Assembly (NCBI GenBank): GCA_035610835.1
Contig: CM069455.1
Location: forward strand, 34,615,596-34,679,595
Source: Ophiura sarsii
Taxonomy: Eukaryota; Echinodermata; Ophiuroidea; Amphilepidida; Ophiuridae
DNA length: 64,000 bases
Reading direction: 5' to 3'
Positions 48,535-59,950 of the stretch are shown in pieces. Position numbers and translations under genes: made by a program. Positions within the stretch are counted from its first letter, which is position 1; each line of letters begins with the position of its first letter. The notes below the pieces were generated by a model. That model saw only the letters and a program-made list of their open reading frames with translations, was not told the origin of the DNA and did no database searches.

Positions 48535-50415
48535 TAGATCAGTCGGGATTACACTCGATTTTGTGATACCCGATCATCGCTCTAATAAGCTGTTTTTTTA
48601 TTTTAAAATACTAAGGAAGTATTCAATAATCACCAAAAAAAATGCATAAAAATGTACTATTGGGGAACTCTTTTTATAAGAGGTTAAAATTGGGACCATA
48701 AGAGGAAAAATCACATTTTCATGTTGATGAGGCGATTTTAAGTTTTAGAAGCAACTGCAAATCGTTACAGTGTTGATAACATGTATATACAAATAAATTT
48801 GATTTGATATTAGGTGTGTGTTTTGTACATAAGAGAACGTATTAAAAACTTAATTTTAAATATATGGATATCTGTCATCTATTCGACACTTATTGTCTGA
48901 GCACTTCAATGGGAATTTATCACAGATAATAGCAACCATGTATGTTAACAAAATATATGTCATGTCAATAAAAAGTTGACGTTAAATCCGTTGTTGAGAA
49001 ATGGTAAAGTTAGGTTATTTTCTGTTCGCAATTTGACATAGGGCCTTATGCATGCACATTTCATACATAGTTCAATCGACAAATCATTATCGCACTATTT
49101 TAGGGGAAAAAATTAAAGTGATACTTTATAGTATGATTACTTCCTTGTGTCGGAATGTAAGCCCAACGCAAAATAGAGCATATAATGATTTTGTAAAATT
49201 AAATACTGTATTGCAAGTTGTCAGATTTTAATTGACATAATAATTGCACGTTATTTGCTTTAAAGCCGGTTGATATTGATATATTTCATTTCTCTGCCTG
49301 AAATTACAAAACTAAAATATGTTTCACACATCAACGTTTACAATAGCATCATGAGTATTTGCGTTTCTTTTAAATAGTCACCTGGCACCAAAATGTAAAG
49401 GAAGGGTATTTCTAGGACATTTCTCTGAAATGTCGTACAAACAGAACTTATTAGCAATCAATGAACATCTTTAAGTATGTCCAAATAATCCAAATGGCAT
49501 TTGAAATAACCCCCCTTTTTCACCATTTCAAGGACATTTTGTATAGACCCCTTTTTGCGCAAAAACGAGGACACTCATCTGGTTCAAAATACCCCTTTTC
49601 CCTATTCTCGGGACAATTTGATATGACACAATACTTAGGCCAAAAATTAGGCCCTAATTTGGGGTAATAGGACATAAATGTCAGAACCCCCCCCCCCCCC
49701 CCCCCCCCCATCCTTTTCCGCGATTTTTGGAACGATCATGCGTACCCAAAGTCAATGTTAACTGAAACCACCGGGGTTTCGACACGGTTAAAGTGACCCG
49801 TAATTTGATTTGACACTAGCCCCTCACCCGGGTTTGGATGTTTCTGATCATGAGTAGGCACGTCTCTGCTATACTATTATAAATAATCATGGATAAAAGG
49901 TAACATTTTAAACTATACTTCCCAAAAGCTAAAAACAATTTGAACGTCGCCTTTACCATCTGAACGAGACGCCCCCCTCAAAATAGGAATACCCTCCCTT
50001 AAGGGGTAACCCGTTTAGGCCACGAGGCTCGTTATTCAGTATTTCATATTAGGGATATTCATAACTAATGACACGAATGATAGGGAGTAGCGAACCCTGT
50101 TTCAAATATAAAGGATAGCGAACCAAAACATTCATGAATTGTTCAACGGGTGTACTGCGCAGTGGCGTAGCTCAGGGGGGCGGGGGGGGGGGTCAAATGC
50201 CCCCCCCCCCTGAGAGAAAAAACCATTTGTGCCCCCGCCCCCAGCCCCTCTAAAAAAAAAAAAAGGAGGGAAAAAAAGAAAATAGGAAAATAATGATAAA
50301 AAATGTGTGGGTATATACAGCCCAAATAGTCAAATAAGGCAAAATAGTACATGTAGTAACCATGGTAACATGTAGCGTGCGAATTTTTTTGACCGTGCGA
50401 CATTTTTTTAACCTC

Positions 50416-50469
<54 letters not shown>

Positions 50470-51626
50470 TTACTTACGTGAAATTCACGATTTGGTGACA
50501 GGAAAAAAAATTGGGGCAACCTTTTAAGAAAATTTCAGAAATATTGCCCCCCCCTGAACATAATCCCAGCAACGCCACTGGTACTGCGCCGATGAAATTA
50601 TATTTTACCAAACTGATATCGTATTCAAATATTGTTTTCACGGTTCATGTGAAATTGACGACGCAAAACACCCCACGTTAATTTTAAACGGGTTTTAATT
50701 TATCAAAACGATAGGCAAAAAAACCATCCGAAATTGAACTCAAAACTCGACGTTTGAGACTGGTGTCACAGTTGAGGTGTGAAAGTAGAACCTACGGATC
50801 TGAACAGAGGCGTGAGAAAGAAGTATTATGCAACACACATCCCATCGACTATTAGTAATGTGAGTGCCCGCCCAAAATAACTCGTGGAAACGACACATTT
50901 AAAACACTTTTAAGATAATCAGTTGATTGGGGAAAGTTATAATTGTACCACAAGCCAATTCGTTATTGGAATAGAGACCATTCTTGACTACTGAAACTTG
51001 TTTATGTTACCCTCTGATATTCCAAATACTCTTACATTTTGTTCCATGATAACTGAACAAAATAAACAAGCAATGTTAACACTAAATCCCTTGGTCCATC
51101 ATCAATACAACACTCAATGAATGATTGTAGACCGTCTTCTGTCGATTAGTAATTTTTACTCACTGTGGCCGACCATACAACCTCCTATATCATATTTGAC
51201 GATAAACACCTTTGTTGGCCATTTAACAAGTTTACAGTTACAATACATTAATTATACTATATATTATATCCCTCCCAAGGACATCAATATCATCAAAAGC
51301 CTCAAATATCTATGAAATGTATCGTTTACCGTATCATACACATAGCATGCTCTTCGATGTGTATTTTGAATTGAGAATAGTATGTACACACAGCTCGTAG
51401 TCAGAGTGTAGACACAGCACGTCGTCATTTTCATGGAAAGCCATCGTGTCAATATTTCTAAAAACGCAATAAACACACCCAACTTTAAACCTTAATTCCA
51501 AGAGTTCCCCAACAGTCACTTTTTGTGCATTTTTTTTGGTGGTTGTTGAATACTTTCTTAGTATTTTAAAACAATAAACCAGCTTATAGGTGGCGATGCC
51601 TTAGTCATTACACCGTCCGACAGCTC
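48535..51626. mobile_element. 3.1-kb TIR element inserted in receptor copy B
   Basis: Inverted ends similar over more than 100 bp. The left has 'ttttaaaatactaaggaagt' and 'ggggaactctt'; the right has the inverse of 'ttttaaaatactaagaaagt' and 'ggggaactctt'. TACTA flanks both sides (48530-48534 and 51627-51631), and copy A has one TACTA with no insertion (15922-15926). No transposase is recognised, so it is probably non-autonomous. It contains poly-C runs (about 49687-49709) and a nested hAT MITE. Confidence 0.85.
50160..50580. mobile_element. hAT MITE with 53-base poly-C
   Basis: 421 bp from CAGTGGCGTAGC to its inverse-like end GCAACGCCACTG, with a perfect 8-bp duplication GTACTGCG (50152-50159 and 50581-50588). 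The interior is dominated by C/G runs, including 53 C at 50417-50469. Nested within the 3.1-kb element. Confidence 0.92.
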
Positions 51627-52160
51627 TACTACTCGCTTCACGTACACTGTTGTGGGTTCCAACACATATTGAACTGGAGACATTGGTTTCGATAACAGAC
51701 AATGTCAATTGTTGGGTGCGTCTAAAGTGAAATGTGTGAGACCCACGTGTTAACTGTGTAGTACACGGCAAATCGGAATCTAAAGCGACAGCGCTAAATT
51801 TCTTCTTACACTGTCATGACTGTGCGTTGGCAACTGACATGTTCATGTTCTCAATATACAAATATGAATTGCCAATATTTTCGCTTGTACTTATCAGCTT
51901 GAGTAGTGATGCACCTTTTCCCTCTGTTCGGGCCACAATCACCTTACAGTAAATATCCATTTGCAAATCACTGATATTAGTTATGAGTACATGTTCATTA
52001 CTTGTAACATTAACCTGGTTTACTAAACAAGCATCAGTGTTTTCAGGTGTACATGTGCGATAGTGTATTAATAAAACAACGAGTAATACATATGCAAGAG
52101 TAAACATTATGTTGATGGAACTAACTTCACAACTGATCTAACGCTGAAAACAATATACAC

Positions 52161-52376
52161 CGTAAATGACCACACGCGCAATACCTACCCGTGTATATAT
52201 TATCGCGCTCATACAGTCACAAAGAAAACGGCGTAAAATGCCACGCGTGTAAATTACCACACGCGCAATACCTACACATGTATATTCCCACGCTCATACA
52301 GTCACAAAGCAAACGGCGTAAATGACCACGCGTGTATGTAAATTACCACACGCGAAATACGTACGTGTGTATTACC
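52161..52376. repeat. Tandem repeat just upstream of receptor B
   Basis: About 2.5 units of 86-89 bp containing 'ccacacgcgcaatacctac' (52170, 52257 and, varied, 52346) and 'catacagtcacaaag' (52210 and 52296), rich in ACGCGTG-like motifs. It begins about 55 bp upstream of the receptor B start codon. A TATATA lies at about 52193. A regulatory role is only inference. Confidence 0.75.
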
Positions 52377-53908
52377 AAATTAAATAGCAGGGGTAAAAGT
52401 GTGCATCGAATGTTGGCCGCGTTGCAAAATGTTCAATTGATCGAAATTCACGGCCCTGTTTTGGATACAATACGTGTCTTTGCTATAATGTGTTGTTGCT
52501 AATCCCCTCTATGTAGCCATATGCCGTTTTAGAATAGTTCCAGAACGCGGTTCCTTCCGATGTTGCACTGACTCGTAAATAGTGTAACTAATCTATAACA
52601 AAAGATAATTCAAAGAGAAAGAAGGAACGGTATGTTCAGAATTTGTGAATACCAATCTCAATTGCTTTGGATGTGGTACAGTGTAAAACCCGAGAAAGGT
52701 GCTCCCCGTAAGACATTTCGTGATACCCATCGTGTTGGAGCATGCGATTGGTATAGTCATGTGGAGTATAGTCTCCTCGATAAGAATATCGCTGTTTTTG
52801 CAAATTAAAATCGTGCTTTAATTAAGCAAAATGAAGTTCCACTACCTAAATTGAGTGCATTATGTACTATTCCAGCAACACTATAGATGGGTAAAAGCAA
52901 TGTTTATCAACAAACGCAACGGTCGAAGGGACTGGACTGTCAATACATACTTGAGGGAACAGCATATGACCACAACAATGTCCACTATGCCCTATTATTA
53001 GCAGAGTTTTAAAAGCACGGGTCCTAAACAAAACAGGATGCGCGCGCAAACCGCCGGGCAAAGAACAATGGCAACTGCCGACCAAATGCCCGGTGTGACG
53101 TCACCTGCCACACCATCTATACTCTATTGAATTTATGGCGAACCCTTTAACGTGTGACTTGTGTCGTTATAATTGCCATACAATTATTCAGTTGTAATGA
53201 CAAAATGAATATGCGGGGTAGTTTTGTACTTTTCTACAAATTGATATTAGGTTTACATATGATTATTTTGAAGATACAATCAAATTTGTTGAGTTAGAGT
53301 GTTTTGCCAAAAATACATTGAATACAATTTTTTTGACAAAACACCGTAACTCATACAATGGCTGTTAACATGATTTATTTTGTTATTTTCGATTATCCAT
53401 ACATTTTATCACTAAGTTTTTTTCATTTATATACACAATGCAATGTTAACAATCATTAAAATGCCCTACATTATGTGTATATGGTGTATGTACAAGCACT
53501 GTATCTCATGGATGCTGTCCTTGAATATAAACAGATTTATAGCAAAACAAATACTGTATCTCACTGAGTTACAGTGTTTTGCCCAAAAAAACGCACTTAT
53601 TTACACGCACACTCCACGTAACTCCGACATACAGTGTTTTGCCAAACAAGTTCATTGGTAAGTGTGCATACAAACACCTGAGTTAGGGGGGGGGGCTATC
53701 TCGAAAAGGGAGCACATAACTCGAGAGCTTCAGAAATAGAAACAGCGCCCCCAAATTGATGACAAATGATTTTATCTCAAAAAGTCACATTTTTTGTAGT
53801 TACAGTCTTTTGCTAAATGACGGCCCATGTATATAGGCCTACATGGATGGATTTGTTTAACCTACAATACGAACTATAGTATGTAGATTCAACCATCAAC
53901 ACCCCTAC
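52377..53908. other. Intergenic; repeated 'gttttgcc' motifs
   Basis: No gene. The motif 'gagttacagtgttttgcc' and variants recur at about 53292, 53338 (inverted), 53566, 53625 and 53800. A G run lies at about 53686. Frames at 52867-53085 (minus) and 53443-53661 (plus) have no recognisable domain. Confidence 0.45.
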
Positions 53909-55201
53909 AAACAAGTGCATATGAAAGAACTCGGAGCCTTTAACAAATTCAAAAGGAAACATTGTTGGGATCTCGTTGGCGCATGGAGATAATCAAGGTC
54001 AAAAGTCAAATGTTACCATTTTGAGCCATTTTTGCACCTCCGTAAATCTGTGCGCCATCTTTAAAACACCTTGGAAATGATATCCAGTTGCAAAGATGGT
54101 TTACCTTAAATCAAAAATGAAGAGTCCAGCTTGGGATCTTTAAGATTTTTTTTTAAACGATTTTTAAAAATTTGCTTAAGGTCAACTTACAGTACAGGCG
54201 ATTCAGTATTAGCCCCCCATACATCGTTCAAGCTCTTATAAATCAGTGCGCCAACAAGATCCCATCAACTTTTTGATTTATTTGCTTTGTTTGGCCACCA
54301 TTGAATTCATACCACTAGAAAAAACGTTGGGATTTTGATGGCGGTAAATTCTAAATGAGCCAAAAATTGAGGTGTCATCAGGTTAATTCTCAAGTCTTTT
54401 TGAGCCATTTCATACCCAGGATATCAGATTACTTTGGTGAATTTTGACATGTCATATAGGACATTGTTTTTTACGCATAATTAGACTATTCTGAACACAT
54501 CTATGTTAGTCTGTAATGTCGATTTCAAAATATGTAAGTCATGTCTTACGAATTCGACAGGGTTGTTGAATTCTAAAGACATAATATGCAATTTATGAAA
54601 CATCATGCAACAGATTAATGTTGATGTGTTGAGAATTGTTTAAAATACATAACAAACAATGTCCTATATGTCAAAATTCACCAAAGTAATCTGATATTCT
54701 GATAATCTGATAAATGGCCCAGAAAGGCCTCAACTTTGCGATCATGTAGAATTAACCGCCATCAAAATCCCAAAGTTGTTTTTTCTAGTGGTATCTATTG
54801 AATGGTGGCCAAACTAAGCAAATAAATCAAAAAAGTTGATTGGATCTTGTTGGCGCACTGATTTACAAGAACTTGGACAATGCACAAAGGGCTATTACTG
54901 ACTCGCATGCAGTGCAAGTTGCTCTTAAGCAAATTTGTAAACATATCATTAAAAAACAAATCTCTGAGATCCCAGACCAGTTTCTTCATTTTTTCTTGAA
55001 GGTAAACCATCTTTGCAAGTAGATGTCATTCCTAAGGTGTTTTACAGATGGCGCACGGATTTACGGAGGTGCGAAAATGGCTCAAAATGGTAAAACTTGA
55101 CCTTTGACCTGGATTATCTCCGTCCGTGCGCCAACGAGATCCCAACAATTTTTACTTTTGAGTATGTTAAAGGCTCCGAGTTCTTCCATATGAACTTGTT
55201 T
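53909..55201. repeat. Large inverted repeat (1.3 kb)
   Basis: Left arm about 53909-54472, right arm about 54651-55201, spacer about 180 bp. Matching blocks include 'gaactcggagccttt', 'tgggatctcgttggcgca', 'catttttgcacctccgtaaa', 'gggattttgatggcgg' and 'catataggacattgtt', with their inverses. 'gggatc.tgttggcgca' also recurs internally near the arm ends (54255, 54840 and 55212). Fold-back or MITE-type; a 60-codon frame at 54840-55022 is part of the repeat. Confidence 0.85.
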
Positions 55202-55735
55202 ATGTAATGGGATCTTGTTGGCGCGTCAAATTATAAGGGCTTGAAAACTGCCTGAGGACACTGTTCGTCACGGTTTCAAGGTCAGCGTAATGTCACGGAG
55301 ATATTCACTAGCCGGTATGATTACCATACCGACGTAGTAACTTTGACAAATATATATTATCTAATGGGTAATTTCATGAGGAATTCAAATATGTAAAAAA
55401 GATAATGATAGGGGTAGGTATAAAAAATATATGGATCTCAAATTAAAAATAAAACACTCTGATATTTTCCGAACATTTCCGATCAGACCATTTCAGTTCT
55501 TGGTCGTACTATAATTTTAATGGCATATTTGATTTCCTCATGCAATTTCCCTTCAGAACATGTATACTTTTACTACCTCAGCAAATATAAGCAAGCAAAT
55601 ATAAATATGTAAAGTTAAAATCATGTCGCGAAAGCCAAAATCCGTGTGTAACGCGAAAGGAGGCGAGCTTAAAACACATGACCATAAATAGTTAATAAAA
55701 AGTTAAGTACATAAATAATAAGAAATAGTACATAA
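55202..55735. other. Intergenic, no gene recognised
   Basis: AT-rich; nothing recognised. Confidence 0.4.
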
Positions 55736-55898
55736 GGGGCCATATACAAACTCTCAGTGATTTTAAAGCATTTTTCTACCGATTTTACCCCGGTATTCCA
55801 ACGAAATGCATTGTTATTTCGTTCTATTTCGTTGGAATACCGGGGTAAAATCGGTAGAAAAATGCTTTAATATCACTGAGAGTTTGGATATGGCCTCT
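55736..55898. repeat. Fold-back repeat family, full palindrome
   Basis: 163-bp palindrome with arms of about 70 bp ('caaactctcagtgattttaa', 'gcatttttctaccgatttta', 'ccccggtattccaacgaaat', then the inverse). The arm matches the starts of the repeats at 22793 and 28757. Confidence 0.9.
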
Positions 55899-56110
55899 AA
55901 ATAGTAAATAAATGGTAAATAAATAGTAAATATAGTAAATAAATAGTTAATATAGTAAATAAATAGTAAATAAATAGAAAATAAATCGTAAATAAATAGG
56001 CAATAATAGTAAATAAATAGTAAATAAATAGTAAATAAAAAGTAAATAAATAGTAAATAAATAGTAAATAAATAGTTTAAAAATTAGTAAATAAATAATC
56101 AATAATAAAT
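55899..56110. repeat. (aaatagta)n-type microsatellite
   Basis: Imperfect iterations of 'aaatagtaaata' over about 200 bp. The long minus-strand frame over it is low-complexity (Leu/Tyr/Phe/Ile) and not a gene. Confidence 0.9.
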
Positions 56111-59100
56111 CATGAATAAATAAACAAAATAAACCCAAATTCATAAAATACTTCTCTTCCGATTTTTGAATATGCACCAAAACAAAAGTGGATATTTTTA
56201 AAAACGCGTTTTAATACAAATCTATGTTTTAAAAACATGTTTAATGACGAAATAAACTTTTTGACACTTTTTATTTTTGTTGTTTACATTTAAGGAAGAT
56301 TGAACATTAAACAAAATTGATTACGGTATCTTTTATATACAGTACATGTCAATGGCAAAACTAGTTCACGCAAATTATTTTTTAAAAATATGGACTCTTC
56401 GCGCTAGCTTCATTCATGCTCTCCGTGAGAAAGGTTCGAAAATCCATGTTCCATCCATTTTGATTGCTAATTTTTAATAATCAATATAATCATGTGGTGG
56501 TGTGAAGGCAAATATTGAGATTTGAGGGATGTATCTAGGCCACGGGTCATGCGTAGTTGCATATCAATGACAACATGTGGCTGACCACTGGGTTGCGGTT
56601 TAGCTCATGTGTGATGTTGGTTTCAATCACAGATCTAAGTTTCAATCTAGGGACACACTAATTGATACTGTCTTGGATTTCATAAAGTAAGGGGTTTTCC
56701 CACGAGTCTTTCTACACACGATGATAGCTACGATGTTTTGACTATCTTTAAATAAAACCTGTACACCTGCTGATGAACACATTAGGATATATCATTATGG
56801 AATATCATTTATAGAATTATAATCAACGATGGAATATCATTTAATTTTAATGGAATTATAATCAACGATGGAATATACAAAATGCAAAATACTTCACATG
56901 TTGGATTTGTGTAAAATACATCAGATCGGGTGTGATTAGATGTATAGAATACATCCTCCTGACCACCAGCCCAGTGACCAGCCTTTTATCCATGCACAGA
57001 CCATCATGTATCTGCTCAAAGATAGCCATTCATTGGTACAGCTCGTTACAATCGTCTCAGGTAAACACGGCGTAATTATGATGGATGAACGAAAATCGCG
57101 TCGGTAACTGGGAATATCCGACAGTTTAATAGGCAACAATGTTTACTTTTCTTTTGAGAATCAAATACGATAAAAGATGTGATTACAATGATCTATCCAT
57201 TCTGTATACTTACTATAAAAGTGCCACTATTATATTCTTTGAATATCCGACAGCTAGTCAACAAAGTGTAATTTTATCTTAAGAATAAAATTCGATAGAA
57301 GACATTTTTACAATAATTAATAATATTTCCAGTCTGTACTGACCATAAAAATGTCATTATTACTATTCCCTTAAAACAAAGTTAATGATAATATGATGAA
57401 AGTAACTGACAACGCTGTCAGAAACAGCCTGACAGATAACGATCAAGCTAATTGCCATTGCAGTTCCTTATTCCATCATTGTCAAGTGATTGTATTATAA
57501 ATAATCATCCCATTGACCCATCTATTATTATAACGGTTAACTGTTAGGCAAATTGCATTAATGACCCTAATTTATATCGTACCGTATTCCATCATTGTCA
57601 AGTGATTGTATTATAATAGTCATCCCATCGAGCCACTAATTTCCCATTCAATAGGCACCCTGCAGCGATCGATCAATTCAATGTTTATTTGGAGATTAAT
57701 AAAACATCCCCACATTGGTTGTCAATGCTGGTATATTTTGCGCAACAGGTCAGAAGTCACAAACTGGTCCAAAAAAATGTTTCACTTCTAATAATGTTGA
57801 GGAATGCACCAAATCTGATTAAACGGGACAAAACTTAAGTTTTACATACTTAATGACCCACAAACTATATATCGTTGGAAAGCTTATGATTCAAGGGTTT
57901 TCATTTTTGCAAAAAAGAATCAAATTATACAGGGTGTGTAAAATTTGTATAGGGTGGAACATAAAAAAAAGTTGATCGTTTTTGCTCCTCACAAAATATT
58001 TTGATAGTTTGTACAATTAGGGTTTAGCTGAAGATAGTCACCAAAATCAGAACAACCGCAGAAGGTGCTACCAAATTTGCTAAGAATCACTTGCTTAAAA
58101 TGTTCACAGGAAAAGTACAGGGTGTCTAAAATTATGATGAAATAATGCATAAAATGAAGGTTTGTATATAATATTCTATGAAATTAAGTTAGCATGGACT
58201 ATTTAATTTAAAAGAAAATAGTTATCAAAATGAACTACACGAATATCGTTAAAGTTCCTTTTATTTTAAATACAGGGTAGTCCAAAATAGGTATAAATAG
58301 CAAAATGTTCATTAATCTATGAACAATTCTGTGAAGAAACACTTTTTTAGTTAAATGTTTTACTACCCAGGGTAGAAAAGGACCGAAGAGTCACACAAAT
58401 GAAATAGAGAGACTGCGATTTGGCCATTGTTTAATCAATAAAATGAATAAAACTGTGTTTTTTTACAGTAAAACACTCCCTGAATTGAACATCATATTCT
58501 AGTATAGAATGTCTAGATAACAATTCACATGTTAACATGTTATTAACACATATGAGAAGTTTGAAAACTTTCCTATGTATAATTTTAAAATGGCATCAAT
58601 TTCAAAAGTTCTAGTTTTCCACTATTTTGTGTAGAAACCTATGGGCGCCTCATCCACCGGCTCCTCATCCACCGGTCCCACCCTTGACTATTCGGTAGCT
58701 GGATAAATTGTCTTTAATATGATACCAAAAATGTTATGTTTTTTTGACAACTTCTATTTAAAATAGAGACACGTATCACGATTTTTTTGAAACGATCCCA
58801 CCTCATTTGATATACCTATTAGTGACCTGTGACCAACAGTAGTATTTTATCTTCATCGATTGTTCAATGCAGTGAGTAGTGCGTCGCACCGCAGTAAGCC
58901 CTGCCAAGTCATATAGGCACCCTGCAGTGATCGATCAAGCCAATGTTTATTTGGAGTATAATTAGTTGACAATTATAATGCTGGTATCATTTTACACTAC
59001 AGAAGTATTTGATCTTCATCGATTGCAGTGAGTAGTGCGTCTCACCGCAGTAAACCCATGCCAGTCGTACTGCGGTAAACCCTCTCAATGTCCGTGTTTA

Positions 59101-59950
59101 TATCGGAGATCGTAAATCGCAAAATCAATACCAAACACATTAGTCCTAATTGGCAAAGCGTACCGCGTTATAAAAGACAATAGGCGCGTAACAATATGTA
59201 AAATAAGTTATTTAGTTGGTCTATTCACTGTCAATTTCATTTTACCACGTGGTTTTTCTATTGTACTAGCAGCTTAACTTGAACTCTTTGGGAACAAGTA
59301 TTATCTAATGTTTGTGGGTTTTGGTGCCTACACGATTCATCTAGCAAACAACTACTGGAGCTGGGGGAATTCAAGCGACAACGTACCTATTATTCAGGAT
59401 TTAGGGATAATTATTAATCGAAAAGAAGGTATGCAGTTGCTTGAAATCTCCCAGCTCCGCCGGAACCGCGCTATTAATCAGAATATTTCATAGGAAAAGA
59501 ATGACAACCCTTTGTTACTTAGAAAGTTGTTTGTCTATTTCATGACACGTGGGTCACTTTTTACCATGATGATTGTGTGGTCAATTTTGATATTTGCGGT
59601 AACAGAATGAAAGTACGGTAAAGGATCCATATTCTATGGTAAAAATATGTTTGGTTATTTTGTGTGGGGTGGGGGGGTTGGCAATTCTGGCCAAATTCTG
59701 GTCAATATACGGGGTCAGAAAATTAGAAACGGAGGATTTATCAAAAATATCCTAAGTAAAGTTGTTGCTGATGAAACATATTTGACTCATATTGACCCCT
59801 CATAATATAGTTAATAAAAGATATGCTACCATACGTTGCATCTCATTGTAGGTGAAAATAAAATACTACAATGTAGCTAAGTGTTACATAGCTAAATGTA
59901 GCTAAGTGATGCATACTATTCTATTATAACAAGTCCAAGTGTGGGATGTG
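56111..59950. other. Long stretch without a recognised gene
   Basis: No coding exon could be supported. Small repeats: 'ataatcaacgatggaatat' twice (56819 and 56860), 'ttccatcattgtcaagtgat' twice (57470 and 57588), 'gcaccctgcag.gatcgatca' with 'aatgtttatttggag' twice (57654 and 58917), 'cagtgagtagtgcgtc' twice (58869 and 59026). The 61-codon frame at 59308 has no recognisable domain. Confidence 0.45.

Larger units (their letters stand above)
42651..52107. repeat. Segmental duplication, copy B
   Basis: Direct copy of 7254-16375 (see there), about 35.4 kb away. It retains the receptor start codon and sequence upstream of it that copy A lacks. It contains three B-specific insertions: 44435-44704, and 48535-51626 with 50160-50580 nested inside. 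Confidence 0.9.
44840..52107 (-). pseudogene. LRR-containing G-protein-coupled receptor (relaxin/LGR-like), copy B, broken
   Basis: Paralogue of the receptor at 10355-16375. The start at 52105-52107 gives a good signal peptide (MFTLAYVLLVVLLIHYRTC), then a CUB-like region with paired cysteines, the LRRNT cysteine cluster CPSVCMC near 48410, about 25 LRRs and 7TM. Without the transposon it is one exon of about 1,390 codons. Lesions: a 6-nt insertion creating TGA at 51814-51816; the 3.1-kb element 48535-51626; 7-nt loss near 47988; TAA at 47290-47292; 25-nt loss near 46948; 1-nt loss near 46398; TAG at 46263-46265; 1-nt loss near 45714 (between TM2 and TM3); 1-nt loss near 45498 (TM4). TM7 is complete here (VVYAWTVAFIVPINSAINPF), whereas copy A lost six residues. 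Loss of function is near certain unless assembly errors explain it. Confidence 0.9.

Noticed and set aside
50143..50519. 86-89-codon frames with poly-Gly
   Set aside because: Translation of a 53-base homopolymer inside a MITE.
48535..51626. Reading the 3.1-kb interruption of receptor B as an intron
   Set aside because: Copy A lacks it, the ends carry long inverted repeats, flanks repeat TACTA, and splicing at the nearest GT/AG would break the frame.
59308..59493. 61-codon frame starting MFVGFGAYTIHLANNYWSW
   Set aside because: No family recognised and no splice context supported; kept only as part of the gene-free stretch.
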